Source: Dehalococcoidia bacterium (GTDB lineage Bacteria; Chloroflexota; Dehalococcoidia; UBA2979). Taken from it: 64,000 nucleotides of DNA. A program made the position numbers and the translations under genes. Location of the stretch: positions 1 through 64,000 of the forward strand of contig WHSU01000002.1 of the NCBI GenBank assembly GCA_009379925.1, written 5' to 3'. The notes beneath the pieces are model-generated. The model made no database searches, was not told where the DNA came from, and was given only the letters and a program-made list of their open reading frames with translations. Positions 15,901 to 23,686 of this stretch are shown one piece after another; position 1 is the stretch's first letter, and each line of letters begins with the position of its first letter.

Positions 15901-15939
15901 TGCCATCCAGGAGAGCCGCCCCTCCTGCCATCCAGGAGA
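15890..15939. repeat. Perfect 25-bp tandem duplication
   Basis: Bases 15890-15914 are repeated exactly at 15915-15939 (unit beginning GCCGCCCCTCC and ending CCAGGAGA). The unit contains the right arm of the terminator hairpin, so the left arm can pair with either copy. Confidence 0.9.
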
Positions 15940-15948
15940 ACAGACCAC

Positions 15949-16398
15949 CTAATCCAGCAGCGCGTCCAGCGAGAGGGGACCTGCCCCACCGAGTACCAGG
16001 GTGAACGCCCCGGCCGCCATCAACACGTCCAGCTCGTAGCCCTGCACGTCCCCTCCACCAAAGGGCGCCCGCAGCCGGAACTTCTGGGTCCACGTCGCCA
16101 CCAGCATGTTCACGAATAGCGGCACCGCCACCCACGGCACGAAGAGCCCCACCATCAGCAGCAAGCCGCCGCCCAGCTCCACCGACGCGACCAGCCTGGC
16201 GAGGGCCTGCGGCGCGGGGAAGCCGAGGCCGGCGAACCAGCGGCCCGTCCCGGAGATGCCGCGGCGGAACTTGCCGAAGCCGGAGTAAACGAAGACGTAG
16301 CCCAGGACCAGGCGCAGCGGGAGCATGGCCCACTCCCGTGCGTCCCAGTCGAAGAGCGTCCTCAGGGGGTCCGTCAGCAGCTCAGGGAACAGGGTCAT
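15949..16398 (-). CDS. DoxX-family membrane protein
   Basis: A 149-residue membrane protein of the DoxX family. Four hydrophobic helices are visible; the family signature region LRLVLGYVFVYSGFGKF with the lipid-facing Gly/Phe pattern lies near residue 30, and RLVASVELGGGLLLMVGLF follows. DoxX proteins sit in the cytoplasmic membrane and are linked to thiosulfate:quinone oxidation or redox stress, but many members have no proven role. It ends close to the SBP terminator region and is transcribed towards it. Confidence 0.85.
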   Translation of the reverse strand: MTLFPELLTDPLRTLFDWDAREWAMLPLRLVLGYVFVYSGFGKFRRGISGTGRWFAGLGFPAPQALARLVASVELGGGLLLMVGLFVPWVAVPLFVNMLVATWTQKFRLRAPFGGGDVQGYELDVLMAAGAFTLVLGGAGPLSLDALLD

Positions 16399-16452
16399 AC
16401 GCCACTCCGATCCGGCCTCGAGGTGGCGGCCAGAGCGGCCAGGGCCGCCGGG

Positions 16453-16932
16453 CTACTCGAGCGGCTGTGCGGCGGCCGGGCCGCGCCGCGGTAGCTCGAC
16501 GACGGCGGCGCCCTGCACCGGCCGTTCGCCCCGCTCATTCGCCAGATAGACGTCGAGCGTCACCCGAGGTTGGTCGAGGTCATCGAGTGCGTCGGTGACC
16601 AGTGCGGTGGCGGTGATGCGGTCCTCGTGCAGTACGGGGCGGCGGAACGAGACCTCGAGGCTCTGCAGACGACCGTAGGCGCCGATCCAGTCCGTGACGA
16701 GCCGCGTGATGATCGCCATGCTCATGTTGCCGGGGACGATCGGCCGCTCCAGGCCCTGGCGGCGCGCGCCGGCGGCGTCGGAGAAGCGTCCATCCGAGTT
16801 GCCTCGGCCGGGGGCGCGTCCGTCGCGCGCGGTGAGGCTGAAGAACTCCGCCACATCCTCGGCAGTGGGCTGGAGCTGCTGGCTGAACTCGTCACCCGGC
16901 CACACGTCTTCGAAGTAGCGCTGCTCGGCCAC
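16453..16932 (-). CDS. MaoC-like hot-dog dehydratase half
   Basis: A 159-residue hot-dog-fold protein resembling the C-terminal half of MaoC-type (R)-specific enoyl-CoA hydratases. It has the opening FEDVWPGDEF, then RPIVPGNMSMAIITRLVTDW, and the beta region VSFRRPVLHEDRITATALV. It starts at GTG 16932, two bases after the stop of the PHP-hot-dog gene, whose last codons carry GGGAGGAC as ribosome binding site. The upstream protein carries the partner hot-dog half, so the two probably form one heteromeric hydratase acting on an acyl-CoA or related thioester. Confidence 0.82.
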   Translation of the reverse strand: MAEQRYFEDVWPGDEFSQQLQPTAEDVAEFFSLTARDGRAPGRGNSDGRFSDAAGARRQGLERPIVPGNMSMAIITRLVTDWIGAYGRLQSLEVSFRRPVLHEDRITATALVTDALDDLDQPRVTLDVYLANERGERPVQGAAVVELPRRGPAAAQPLE

Positions 16933-16934
16933 GT

Positions 16935-18338
16935 TCAGTCCTCCCTCGGGCGGACCTGGCGGTGGACCAGGGAGGACTCCACCGCCGCCACGTCCTCGCC
17001 GCGCTGGTTGCTGTAGCGCACGCGGTTGACCACAAAGACCATGCGGCCGCTGCGGCCGGTCTTCTCGTACACCTCTTTGACGGACGCTGCGCCGCTGATC
17101 ACATCGCCCGGCCGCACCGCCGCGTAGTACTCCAGGCGGGTGCCGGCCATGAACGTGGTGTTTCCGAACTTCACCTCGGGGTCCGGTCCGCGGCCGGTCA
17201 GCACCGCGTTCAGGAGGCCCGGAGGCGCCACCACCTCGCCGTACGGCCCCGCCGCGGCGGCCGCGTCGTCCAGGTACAGCGGGTTCGTCTCACCCACCGA
17301 GTCGCAGTAGGCAATGATCTGCTCGCGCGTGATCTCGAAGGCGCCCAGCGGCACCTCCACGCCCACGACGTCGCGGTTGTACTCCAACGGCTCGCCGTCC
17401 GCGTGCGTGATGGCCTGGTCCAGCCGCGCGGCGGTCAGGCGGCGCGACCGCTCTCGGATCTCCGGGTCGTCGTGCGTCTCTTCGACGGCCACGGGGCGGA
17501 AGTCCTGGCCACGCAGCGCCTCGACGAGGGCCTCCACCGAACGCACCGGCTCCCGGAACGCCGTGAGGCAGCGCCCGACGCCGCTGACGAAGTGCGAATC
17601 GCTCCCGCCGACAGCGCGCAGCCCGTGCTGTTCTGCCAGGTGCAGGCCGTGCGAGTTCTCCGCGTCGCTGCTCCCGCCGTTCAGCGCCTCGATCACCTCG
17701 ATGCCCTCGAGGGAGACGGCGCGCCGGTCGACGTGCTCCGCGAGCCCGATGCGCGGGCGGCCGGCGTGCGCGCCCACCGCGATGCCCCCGCCCTCCCACG
17801 CGGCGCGGAACACGTCCTGGTACGGCAGGGCGACATCGGCCAGGTCGAAGTGCCTGAGGAATTCCTCACCGGCGCCGTAGACCAGGACGTGGCCCACGTC
17901 CGTCTCCACCTCGATGCCGCGGAGGATCGTGACGTCGTACTGCGCGGCCAGCGCCGAGTAGTCTCGGTCGCGGTCGAAGCGGCGGTGCTCGGTGAGCACG
18001 AAGCCATCGATGCGGTAGCCGAGCCGGCGGCGGCCGGTGATCCAGCGCAGGTACCCCTCGACGGTCGCGCCGGCATCGTCCGAGCCGTCCGCCGAGTGGG
18101 TGTGCAAATCGAGGTAGAAGGAGTCGCCGGGGGCGGCTCCAGTGGTGTCGTCGATGCCTGTCTCGTTCGTGATCGTCGGAAACCTTCCCGCTGATCTCTC
18201 CGCAGTCGGGATGACGGGCCGGATTCTGGCCTCCGCGGGGTCCGAAGTCAAACACGCTCTCGATGCGCCGCGTCGCTCAGAGCGCGCGAAACCCAGCGCC
18301 ACCGCCTGCGACGACAGCGCAGGGAAATGCCTCGCCAC
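16935..18338 (-). CDS. PHP-domain phosphoesterase fused to hot-dog dehydratase domain
   Basis: A protein of up to 467 residues joining two enzymes. The N-terminal PHP domain has the metal ligands [40 protein letters not shown] and GSDSHF, as in metal-dependent phosphoesterases. The C-terminal part is a FAS1/MaoC-type hot-dog domain with YCDSVGETNPLYLDD and GEVVAPPGLL. No family I know normally has this fusion. The start is uncertain: GTG 18338 or TTG 18251; the first 50 residues look non-conserved. It is co-transcribed with the separate hot-dog half (16453-16932) and divergent from the toxin-antitoxin genes. Confidence 0.85.
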   Translation of the reverse strand: MARHFPALSSQAVALGFARSERRGASRACLTSDPAEARIRPVIPTAERSAGRFPTITNETGIDDTTGAAPGDSFYLDLHTHSADGSDDAGATVEGYLRWITGRRRLGYRIDGFVLTEHRRFDRDRDYSALAAQYDVTILRGIEVETDVGHVLVYGAGEEFLRHFDLADVALPYQDVFRAAWEGGGIAVGAHAGRPRIGLAEHVDRRAVSLEGIEVIEALNGGSSDAENSHGLHLAEQHGLRAVGGSDSHFVSGVGRCLTAFREPVRSVEALVEALRGQDFRPVAVEETHDDPEIRERSRRLTAARLDQAITHADGEPLEYNRDVVGVEVPLGAFEITREQIIAYCDSVGETNPLYLDDAAAAAGPYGEVVAPPGLLNAVLTGRGPDPEVKFGNTTFMAGTRLEYYAAVRPGDVISGAASVKEVYEKTGRSGRMVFVVNRVRYSNQRGEDVAAVESSLVHRQVRPRED

Positions 18339-18349
18339 CGGCGGGGGAG

Positions 18350-18379
18350 GTATAGACTGGTCGGCGACTGGTCTATACT
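18350..18379 (+). promoter_or_regulatory. Toxin-antitoxin promoter/operator
   Basis: The inverted repeat GTATAGAC (18350-18357) / GTCTATAC (18371-18378) overlaps a -10 TATACT (18374-18379), and ACTGGTC is directly repeated inside. The antitoxin ATG lies only 6 bases after the -10, so the message is probably leaderless. The placement suits autorepression by the antitoxin complex. Confidence 0.65.
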
Positions 18380-18385
18380 ACAGGC

Positions 18386-18631
18386 ATGAAGACGATTGGT
18401 GCCTACGAAGCAAAGACGAACTTCTCCAAGCTCCTCGAAGCCGTGGGGCGAGGCGAGGAGATCACGATCACCAAGCACGGCGTGCCCGTCGCGCGACTGG
18501 TGCCGGCTGAACGCCGGCGTTCCACCGAGGAGTTCGAGGCCCTGTTGCGGGAGATGGACGACTTCCGGGAAGCACATCCACTTGATGGATTGCGCGTCAA
18601 AGACCTGATCGAGGAGGGACGTCACAACTAG
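18386..18631 (+). CDS. Phd/YefM-family antitoxin
   Basis: An 81-residue antitoxin. The N-terminus MKTIGAYEAKTNFSKLLEAV and ITITKHGVPVARLVP is the standard Phd/YefM DNA-binding fold. The C-terminal acidic helical part (EEFEALLREMDDFREAHP) would wrap and block the toxin. It is expected to dimerise, bind the inverted repeat over its own promoter and neutralise the PIN toxin encoded next. Its stop TAG (18629-18631) shares its last base with the toxin's GTG start, a sign of coupled translation. Confidence 0.93.
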   Translation: MKTIGAYEAKTNFSKLLEAVGRGEEITITKHGVPVARLVPAERRRSTEEFEALLREMDDFREAHPLDGLRVKDLIEEGRHN

Positions 18632-19041
18632 TGCCGCTCGTGATCGATGCCTCGGTGGCCCTGGCGCTCTGTCTCAAGGACGAGGACAGTGCTTACGCTC
18701 GGACAATCGCGGCACGCCTTTCGTATGAAGACGCCACCGCTCCGGAGGTGTGGCCGGTGGAGGTCGCGAACGGGCTCGTTGTTGCGGAGCGCCGGAACCG
18801 TCTGCTGCGTACAGAGTTGCCCCGTGTGAGCGGGTTCCTGCTTGCGCTCCCCGTGCGGGTGGACGATGGAAGCCTCGATCGCGCCCTCAGCGCCGTGCTT
18901 GACCTCGCAGGCCGCTACACGCTCTCGGCATACGACGCGTCTTACCTTGAACTTGCCCGGCGCACGTCGCTACCTCTCGCAACCCTCGATGGCCGGCTGC
19001 GACGCGCGGCCGAGGCGGAGGGTGTCCCGCTCGCAACATGA
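18631..19041 (+). CDS. vapC: VapC-type PIN-domain toxin
   Basis: A 136-residue PIN-domain ribonuclease toxin. The acidic metal-binding residues are all present: Asp in VIDASVAL, Glu in WPVEVANGLV, Asp in SAYDASYLELA and Asp in LATLDGRLRRAA. VapC toxins cut tRNA or rRNA to halt growth. GTG 18631 overlaps the antitoxin stop by one base. Its stop overlaps the ATG of the next gene, which makes that gene a possible third member of the operon. Pairing PIN with a Phd-type antitoxin is common. Confidence 0.92.
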   Translation: MPLVIDASVALALCLKDEDSAYARTIAARLSYEDATAPEVWPVEVANGLVVAERRNRLLRTELPRVSGFLLALPVRVDDGSLDRALSAVLDLAGRYTLSAYDASYLELARRTSLPLATLDGRLRRAAEAEGVPLAT

Positions 19042-19676
19042 CGGCGCATACTGCTGCCATGCAGGCGGCGGGTTCCTTTGAGCACCGGCTGAACGAGTGG
19101 CTGCGCGCCGACGTGGGCGTGGACCTGCCCCGGCGGGTGGCGCGCGAGGACCCGCGCCGCGTGCTGGTCTCCAAGTTCGAGCCGGGCTTCGCCGCGCGGC
19201 TGCACGAGCTGCTCGACCTGATGCCGGAGCTGTTCGACGAGGCATCCGTCGTTGCGGCCTACGAACGCGAAGCCCTCGAGGCGACGCCGGGCGCCGGTCG
19301 CGTCGACTGCTGGCACACGGCAACGCACCGGATGCTCCGGGAGGCCGGCGAGCGGCACGCGATCCCGGACCTGCGGCAGGCCGAGGTGCGCACCGGCATC
19401 GACTCGGTCTGCGCCGTGCTCCAGGCCGTGCTCTGGAGCGACCCACGCGCCGGCGACGCCGGCTACACGCCCGCGGCCGGCGAGGTCACGGCGTACCTCG
19501 ATGGTCTCGCGCGGCTCGCGCCGGACGTGGACCTGTTCACGCGCACCTACGGGGAGTTCGAGGGGCGGCTCGTGCAGAACCACTGCCCGGGCGCCTCGCT
19601 GGCGCGCGTGATGCTGGCGCAGGGATGGCGGGCGTGCACAGGCACGCCGCCACCGGGGGAGCGGACAGGCGCCTGA
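19038..19676 (+). CDS. Hypothetical protein coupled to the toxin-antitoxin operon
   Basis: A 212-residue soluble protein. ATG 19038 overlaps the VapC stop as ATGA, so translation is likely coupled; ATG 19059 is an alternative start. It is helix-rich and acidic, with three conserved-looking pockets: VDCWHTATHRMLREA, FTRTYGEFEGRLVQNHCPGA and a C-terminal Cys. I recognise no domain. Although its position suggests association with the toxin module, the overlap may be no more than gene packing. Confidence 0.6.
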   Translation: MTAHTAAMQAAGSFEHRLNEWLRADVGVDLPRRVAREDPRRVLVSKFEPGFAARLHELLDLMPELFDEASVVAAYEREALEATPGAGRVDCWHTATHRMLREAGERHAIPDLRQAEVRTGIDSVCAVLQAVLWSDPRAGDAGYTPAAGEVTAYLDGLARLAPDVDLFTRTYGEFEGRLVQNHCPGASLARVMLAQGWRACTGTPPPGERTGA

Positions 19677-19694
19677 CCTGGTGGCTCCAGCCGC

Positions 19695-19700
19695 TACAAT
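19695..19700 (+). promoter_or_regulatory. -10 element of the alcohol dehydrogenase gene
   Basis: TACAAT, a good match to the -10 consensus, stands 36 bases before the GTG start. No clear -35 is seen. Confidence 0.45.
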
Positions 19701-19736
19701 CGCCGCAAGCGTGAGATGAACGAGGGGGGACGCCCG

Positions 19737-20816
19737 GTGAAGGCGGCAGTATTCAACGCGGTCAACGAACCACTCACCATTGAGGACATCGAGGTCGCGG
19801 CGCCGACTGGCCGCGAGGTGCTGGTGCGTACAGCCGCCAGCGGCGTCTGCCACAGCGACCTCCATTTCATCGAGGGCCTGTACCCCATCCGCACTCCCGC
19901 CGTGCTCGGCCACGAGGCGGCCGGCGTCGTGGAGGCGGTAGGGCCGAACGTCGCCGAGTTCGCGCCGGACGACCACGTGATCGCGTGCCTCTCGGTCTTC
20001 TGCGGCCACTGCGAACGATGTCTCAGCGGGCAGACGCAGTTGTGCACGCAGAAGCCGCAGCGAGGACCGGGTGAGACACCGGTGTTGAGCATGGGCGGCC
20101 AGCCGGTCCAGCAGGGATTCCGCCTGGGGGCCTACGGCGAGCAGATGCTGGTGCACGAGAACGCGATCGTGAAGATCAACTCGGACATGCCGTTCGCGCA
20201 GGCCGCGCTCATCGGATGCGGGGTCACGACGGGCGTGGGCGCCGTGCTGAAGACCGCGAAGGTCGAGGCCGGCTCGACGGTGGTCGTGTTCGGCGCGGGC
20301 GGCGTCGGTCTGGCGGCGATCCAGGGCGCTCGGATCGCGGGGGCGCGGCGCATCATTGCCGTCGACATGGTGGAGCACAAGCTGGCGACCGCCCGCGAGC
20401 TGGGTGCCACGGACAGCGTGGACGCCTCGATCGAAGACCCGGTACAGAAGATCCGCGAGTTGACCGGCGGGGGCGCCGACTACACCTTCGAGTGCATCGG
20501 CCTGAAGGCTGTCGCCGAGCAGGCGTTCGAGGCGATCCGCCCGGGCGGCACCGCCACCGTCGTCGGGATGATCCCGGTGGGCCAGTCCGTGGAGGTGCCG
20601 GGCGCCGCGTTGCTGGGCGAGAAGAAGCTGCAGGGCAGCAACATGGGGTCCAACCAGTTCAAGATCGACATGCCGCGCTACATCGAGTTCTACGAGCAGG
20701 GCCGCTTGCGGTTGGATGAGATGATCACTAAGCGCGGTAAGCTGGAGGACATCAATGAGGCCTTCCGTGCGATGAAGGCAGGCGAGGTGGCTCGCACCGT
20801 CCTGATGCACGACTGA
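19737..20816 (+). CDS. Zinc-dependent alcohol dehydrogenase
   Basis: A 359-residue medium-chain zinc alcohol dehydrogenase. Catalytic zinc ligands are Cys in SGVCHSDLHF, His-Glu in LGHEAAGVVE and the later Cys in LIGCGVTTGVG. The structural zinc site is CGHCERCLSGQTQLC. The NAD(P)-binding motif is FGAGGVGLAAIQG. The TLIGCGVTTG and class III-like features suggest an NAD-dependent alcohol or formaldehyde-adduct type enzyme, but the substrate is open. GTG 19737 follows GAGGGGGGAC and is preferred over ATG 19716, which would overlap that ribosome binding site. A UUCG terminator follows. Confidence 0.93.
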   Translation: MKAAVFNAVNEPLTIEDIEVAAPTGREVLVRTAASGVCHSDLHFIEGLYPIRTPAVLGHEAAGVVEAVGPNVAEFAPDDHVIACLSVFCGHCERCLSGQTQLCTQKPQRGPGETPVLSMGGQPVQQGFRLGAYGEQMLVHENAIVKINSDMPFAQAALIGCGVTTGVGAVLKTAKVEAGSTVVVFGAGGVGLAAIQGARIAGARRIIAVDMVEHKLATARELGATDSVDASIEDPVQKIRELTGGGADYTFECIGLKAVAEQAFEAIRPGGTATVVGMIPVGQSVEVPGAALLGEKKLQGSNMGSNQFKIDMPRYIEFYEQGRLRLDEMITKRGKLEDINEAFRAMKAGEVARTVLMHD

Positions 20817-20852
20817 TCCCGCGACGTCCAGGGCCGGACGCGCGACTCCCAC

Positions 20853-20890
20853 GGACGGGCGGTCTTCGGACCGCCCGTCCGCTTTTCTTC
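20853..20890 (+). terminator. Rho-independent terminator with UUCG loop
   Basis: A 12-bp stem with arms GGACGGGCGGTC and GACCGCCCGTCC encloses the stable TTCG tetraloop and is followed by GCTTTTCTTC. It is a textbook intrinsic terminator for the dehydrogenase. Confidence 0.9.
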
Positions 20891-20979
20891 CTCGACACGG
20901 GCGCCGGTCACGTCAGGCGACATGCATTCCGGCGAGATCGGGAATAACATGTAACGAAGAGCCAAGCCGAGCCCCGTGC

Positions 20980-20985
20980 TATGTT
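20980..20985 (+). promoter_or_regulatory. -10 element giving a leaderless RNase D-like mRNA
   Basis: TATGTT overlaps the first in-frame ATG (20981). Transcription would begin near 20992-20993, exactly at the in-frame GTG 20993, which would make that the true start. Confidence 0.4.
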
Positions 20986-20992
20986 GAGCGTC

Positions 20993-22198
20993 GTGACTGC
21001 TACTTCCGCAGCTGAACCCATCACCGACCGCACCGCTGTCGCCGATGTTGCCGCCGCCATCGAGGCCGCCGGGTCCTTCGCCCTCGACCTGGAGTTCATG
21101 ACCGAGGGCCGCTACGTGCCCGAGCTGTCGCTGGTGCAGGTCGGCTGGGGCGACACCGAGTCGCCCAACGTCGCGGCCATCGACCCACTGCGCGTCGACC
21201 CATCACCGATCCTCAGCCTGGCCGGCGCGCCCGAAGTCGTCACCGTCATCCACTCCGCGCAGGCGGACCTCGCGCTCATCGGGAGCCAGTTCGGGCTGCG
21301 GGCGCGCAACATCTACGACACGCAGGTGGCCGCCGCGTTCCTGGGCATGGGCGACCAGATCGGCTATGCCGGCCTGGTGGAGCGCATGACCGGCATCGCG
21401 CTCGACAAGGCTGCCCAGTTCACAGAGTGGTCACGCCGCCCGCTCTCGGACGAGCAGCTGCGTTACGCGCTGGACGACGTGCGCTACCTCCCCGGCGCGT
21501 GGGCGGGGCTACGCCACGACCTGGAGGAGCGCGGCCGGCTGCGCTGGGTCGCCGAGGAGTGCGACCGGCTGGCGGCGACGTGGGCCGAACGCACCCCACC
21601 CGACGAGATGTACCGGCGCGTGCGGGGGTGGAACGGCCTTCGCCGCCGCTCGCTGGGCGCGCTGCGCGCCGTCGCCGCGTGGCGTGAACGCGAGGCGCTC
21701 CGCGCCAACCGCCCGCCGTCCTGGATCATGAACGACCGCTCGATGCTCGAACTCTGCCGGCGCCCTCCCGCCGACGAGGGCGAGATGCGGCAGGTCCGCG
21801 GCCTGGGCGAGGGCACCGTGCAGCGCTACGGCCACGCGATCATGGAGGCGGTGCGCGCCGGGATGGACGACCCGCCGCCGCCGCCGCCGAAGGTGCCCCC
21901 CATCCCCCCGGTCGGCCAGGCGTGGCCGGCGGTGCTCGGCGGGATTGTGCAAGCGGGGTGCCGCGAGGCGGACATCGCGGCGCGGTTCGTCGCGACCCGC
22001 GCCGACATCGATGACCTGATCGCGTGGTGGCTGACGGAGGACCACGACGACGAGCCGCCCCTACCCCTGCTGCAGGGCTGGCGTCGCGAGCTGGCCGGAC
22101 AGGCGGTCATCGACTGGCTGCACGGCCGCACGACGATCGCCGTGGACCCCTCCAGCGAGGCGGGCGTGCGCATCGTGGAGGCGAACGGGCGGCACTAG
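20993..22198 (+). CDS. RNase D-like 3'-5' exonuclease with HRDC domain
   Basis: A 401-residue DEDD-family exoribonuclease of the RNase D type, expected to trim tRNA and other stable RNA 3' ends. Exo I has the Asp-x-Glu of FALDLEFM, Exo II the Asp in VIHSAQADLALI, and Exo III YALDDVRYL with Tyr and Asp. An HRDC domain follows (PPSWIMNDRSMLELCRRPP and VRGLGEGTVQRYG). After a proline run (PPPPPPKVPP) comes an extra C-terminal helical domain of about 110 residues. The frame includes ATG 20981, but that codon overlaps the -10, so GTG 20993 is chosen. Confidence 0.9.
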   Translation: MTATSAAEPITDRTAVADVAAAIEAAGSFALDLEFMTEGRYVPELSLVQVGWGDTESPNVAAIDPLRVDPSPILSLAGAPEVVTVIHSAQADLALIGSQFGLRARNIYDTQVAAAFLGMGDQIGYAGLVERMTGIALDKAAQFTEWSRRPLSDEQLRYALDDVRYLPGAWAGLRHDLEERGRLRWVAEECDRLAATWAERTPPDEMYRRVRGWNGLRRRSLGALRAVAAWREREALRANRPPSWIMNDRSMLELCRRPPADEGEMRQVRGLGEGTVQRYGHAIMEAVRAGMDDPPPPPPKVPPIPPVGQAWPAVLGGIVQAGCREADIAARFVATRADIDDLIAWWLTEDHDDEPPLPLLQGWRRELAGQAVIDWLHGRTTIAVDPSSEAGVRIVEANGRH

Positions 22199-22252
22199 GC
22201 CGGCGGACCTGGCGCTAGGTCACCGCGCGGGCTGGGTCTCCTCCGGCCTTCG

Positions 22253-22684
22253 CTAGCCCGCACCGAAGCGCCCGCGAGCCTCAAGCGGGATCAGCGGCTT
22301 CTCGGCTCGAACCTTCAGTTCCTGCACGGCCCAGGTGTTGCCGTCCGGGTCGCTGAAGCCGAAGAACGTCCCGCCATCGTCCTCGCTGAAGACCGTGATC
22401 TCACTGGCGTCCACGCCGCGGCCGATCAGTTCCTCGCGGGCGGCGCGCGCGTCGGATACCACCAGCTGCAGGCCTCGCATGGAGCCCGGCGCCATCTCGC
22501 TCTGGGCTGGGAGGTTCCCAACGACGATTGAGCAGCCGGAGCCGGCCGGGGTCAGCTGGGCGATATGCATCTGCTCGTTCACTGTGTTGTGGTCAAGGTT
22601 GAAGCCGATCCTGTCGCGGTAAAACTCAATCGCACGGTCGATGTCGCTGACGGGAAGCACAACGACTTCAAGTGTCCAGTCCAT
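22253..22684 (-). CDS. Glyoxalase/VOC-family protein
   Basis: A 143-residue vicinal-oxygen-chelate protein. It begins LEVVVLPVSDIDRAIEFYRD and ends in GTFFGFSDPDGNTWAVQEL, both classical for the glyoxalase I/bleomycin-resistance/dioxygenase superfamily. It probably forms a dimer. The first metal ligand position is Glu or Val rather than His, so catalysis is uncertain; it could be a binding protein. ATG 22684 is followed by the expected beta strand. Its upstream region contains the terminator of the ABC exporter operon. Confidence 0.88.
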   Translation of the reverse strand: MDWTLEVVVLPVSDIDRAIEFYRDRIGFNLDHNTVNEQMHIAQLTPAGSGCSIVVGNLPAQSEMAPGSMRGLQLVVSDARAAREELIGRGVDASEITVFSEDDGGTFFGFSDPDGNTWAVQELKVRAEKPLIPLEARGRFGAG

Positions 22685-22767
22685 GGACCGATCCCCCCTG
22701 CGCGGTGGCTAGCGGCTCGCCCCGCGAAGGAGTAGACCACAAACTCCGCGAGGGATCGAGCCTACGC

Positions 22768-22810
22768 AAGAAAATCCCCGTCCCCAACCATCGAGGGTTG
22801 AGGACGGGGA
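22768..22810 (-). terminator. Terminator of the ABC exporter operon
   Basis: Read on the reverse strand, TCCCCGTCCTCAACC (22810-22796) pairs with GGTTGGGGACGGGGA (22789-22775) with one mismatch, and TTTTCTT follows. It lies about 80 bases after the permease stop. Confidence 0.85.
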
Positions 22811-22888
22811 CGTTGCTTTCGATCATCCGTCAGTCGGGGCTTCCTCGGGAACTCGTTGAGGTCCCGGCGTAGCGTCCGCCCCTCAGCC

Positions 22889-23686
22889 TCACACGCGTCG
22901 GTAGCGGTCCACCGCCAGCGCGGCTGCGACCACCGTCAGGCCCACGCTCCACGCGACCGACTGCCAGATCGCGCTCATCGACGGGTCGCCGTAGGTGAGG
23001 CCGCGGACCGCGTCGATCACGATCGTGACCGGGTTGTTCTCCGCGAGCACCTGCACCCAGGACGCCATCGTCTCCACGGGGACGAAGGCGGAACTGACGA
23101 AGGTGAACGGGAAGAGCCAGAGGAAGCCGGCGCTCTGCACCGCCTCGGCGCTCTTCAGCGTCACGCCGATCGCCGCCGCCACCCAGAGGAACGGCACGCT
23201 GAACATCAGCGCGATGAGCGGGACGCCCAGCGACTCGATCGGCGTGCCGTGGAAGCGAAAGCCGATGAGGAACGCGACGCCCAGCATCAGCACGATCTGG
23301 AACGCGTTGTTCAACGTGTCCGCGATGATCCGGCCGGCGACGACCGCCGAGCGCGACATCGGGAGCGACTTGTAGCGGTCGATCATGCCCGCCTTCAAGT
23401 CCTCTGCCAGACCTACGCCCGTGTTGAACGACCCGAAGAGCACCGTCTGGATCAGGATGCCCGGGATCAGGAAGTCGATGTAGTTGGCGGTCCCGGTGGC
23501 AATGGCGCCGCCGAAGACATAGTTGAACAGCACGATGAACATCACCGGCTGGATGGTCGAGAAGATCACGTAGTCTGGCCGGCGGCTCATCCGGATGATG
23601 TTTCGCTTCGCCATCACCAGCGCGTCGGAGACGACCCAGCTCAGCTTGTTGCTGGATGTCGGAGCGGGGACTGCAATCGACGTCAT
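22889..23686 (-). CDS. ABC-2 type transporter permease (DrrB-like)
   Basis: A 265-residue ABC-2 permease with about six membrane segments. It resembles DrrB-type drug exporter permeases: the N-terminal RNIIRMSRRPDYVIFSTIQP, the elbow FLIPGILIQTVLFGSFNTGVGLAEDLKAG, and the C-terminal loop ENNPVTIVIDAVRGLTYG all match. It pairs with the ATPase encoded upstream; ATG 23686 overlaps that gene's TGA as ATGA. Expected to export a hydrophobic small molecule or lipid; the substrate is unknown. Confidence 0.93.
   Translation of the reverse strand: MTSIAVPAPTSSNKLSWVVSDALVMAKRNIIRMSRRPDYVIFSTIQPVMFIVLFNYVFGGAIATGTANYIDFLIPGILIQTVLFGSFNTGVGLAEDLKAGMIDRYKSLPMSRSAVVAGRIIADTLNNAFQIVLMLGVAFLIGFRFHGTPIESLGVPLIALMFSVPFLWVAAAIGVTLKSAEAVQSAGFLWLFPFTFVSSAFVPVETMASWVQVLAENNPVTIVIDAVRGLTYGDPSMSAIWQSVAWSVGLTVVAAALAVDRYRRV

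Noticed and set aside
18942-20852. 636-codon reverse frame over vapC, a hypothetical gene and the alcohol dehydrogenase
   Set aside because: Antisense shadow; the forward genes have motifs, starts and a terminator.
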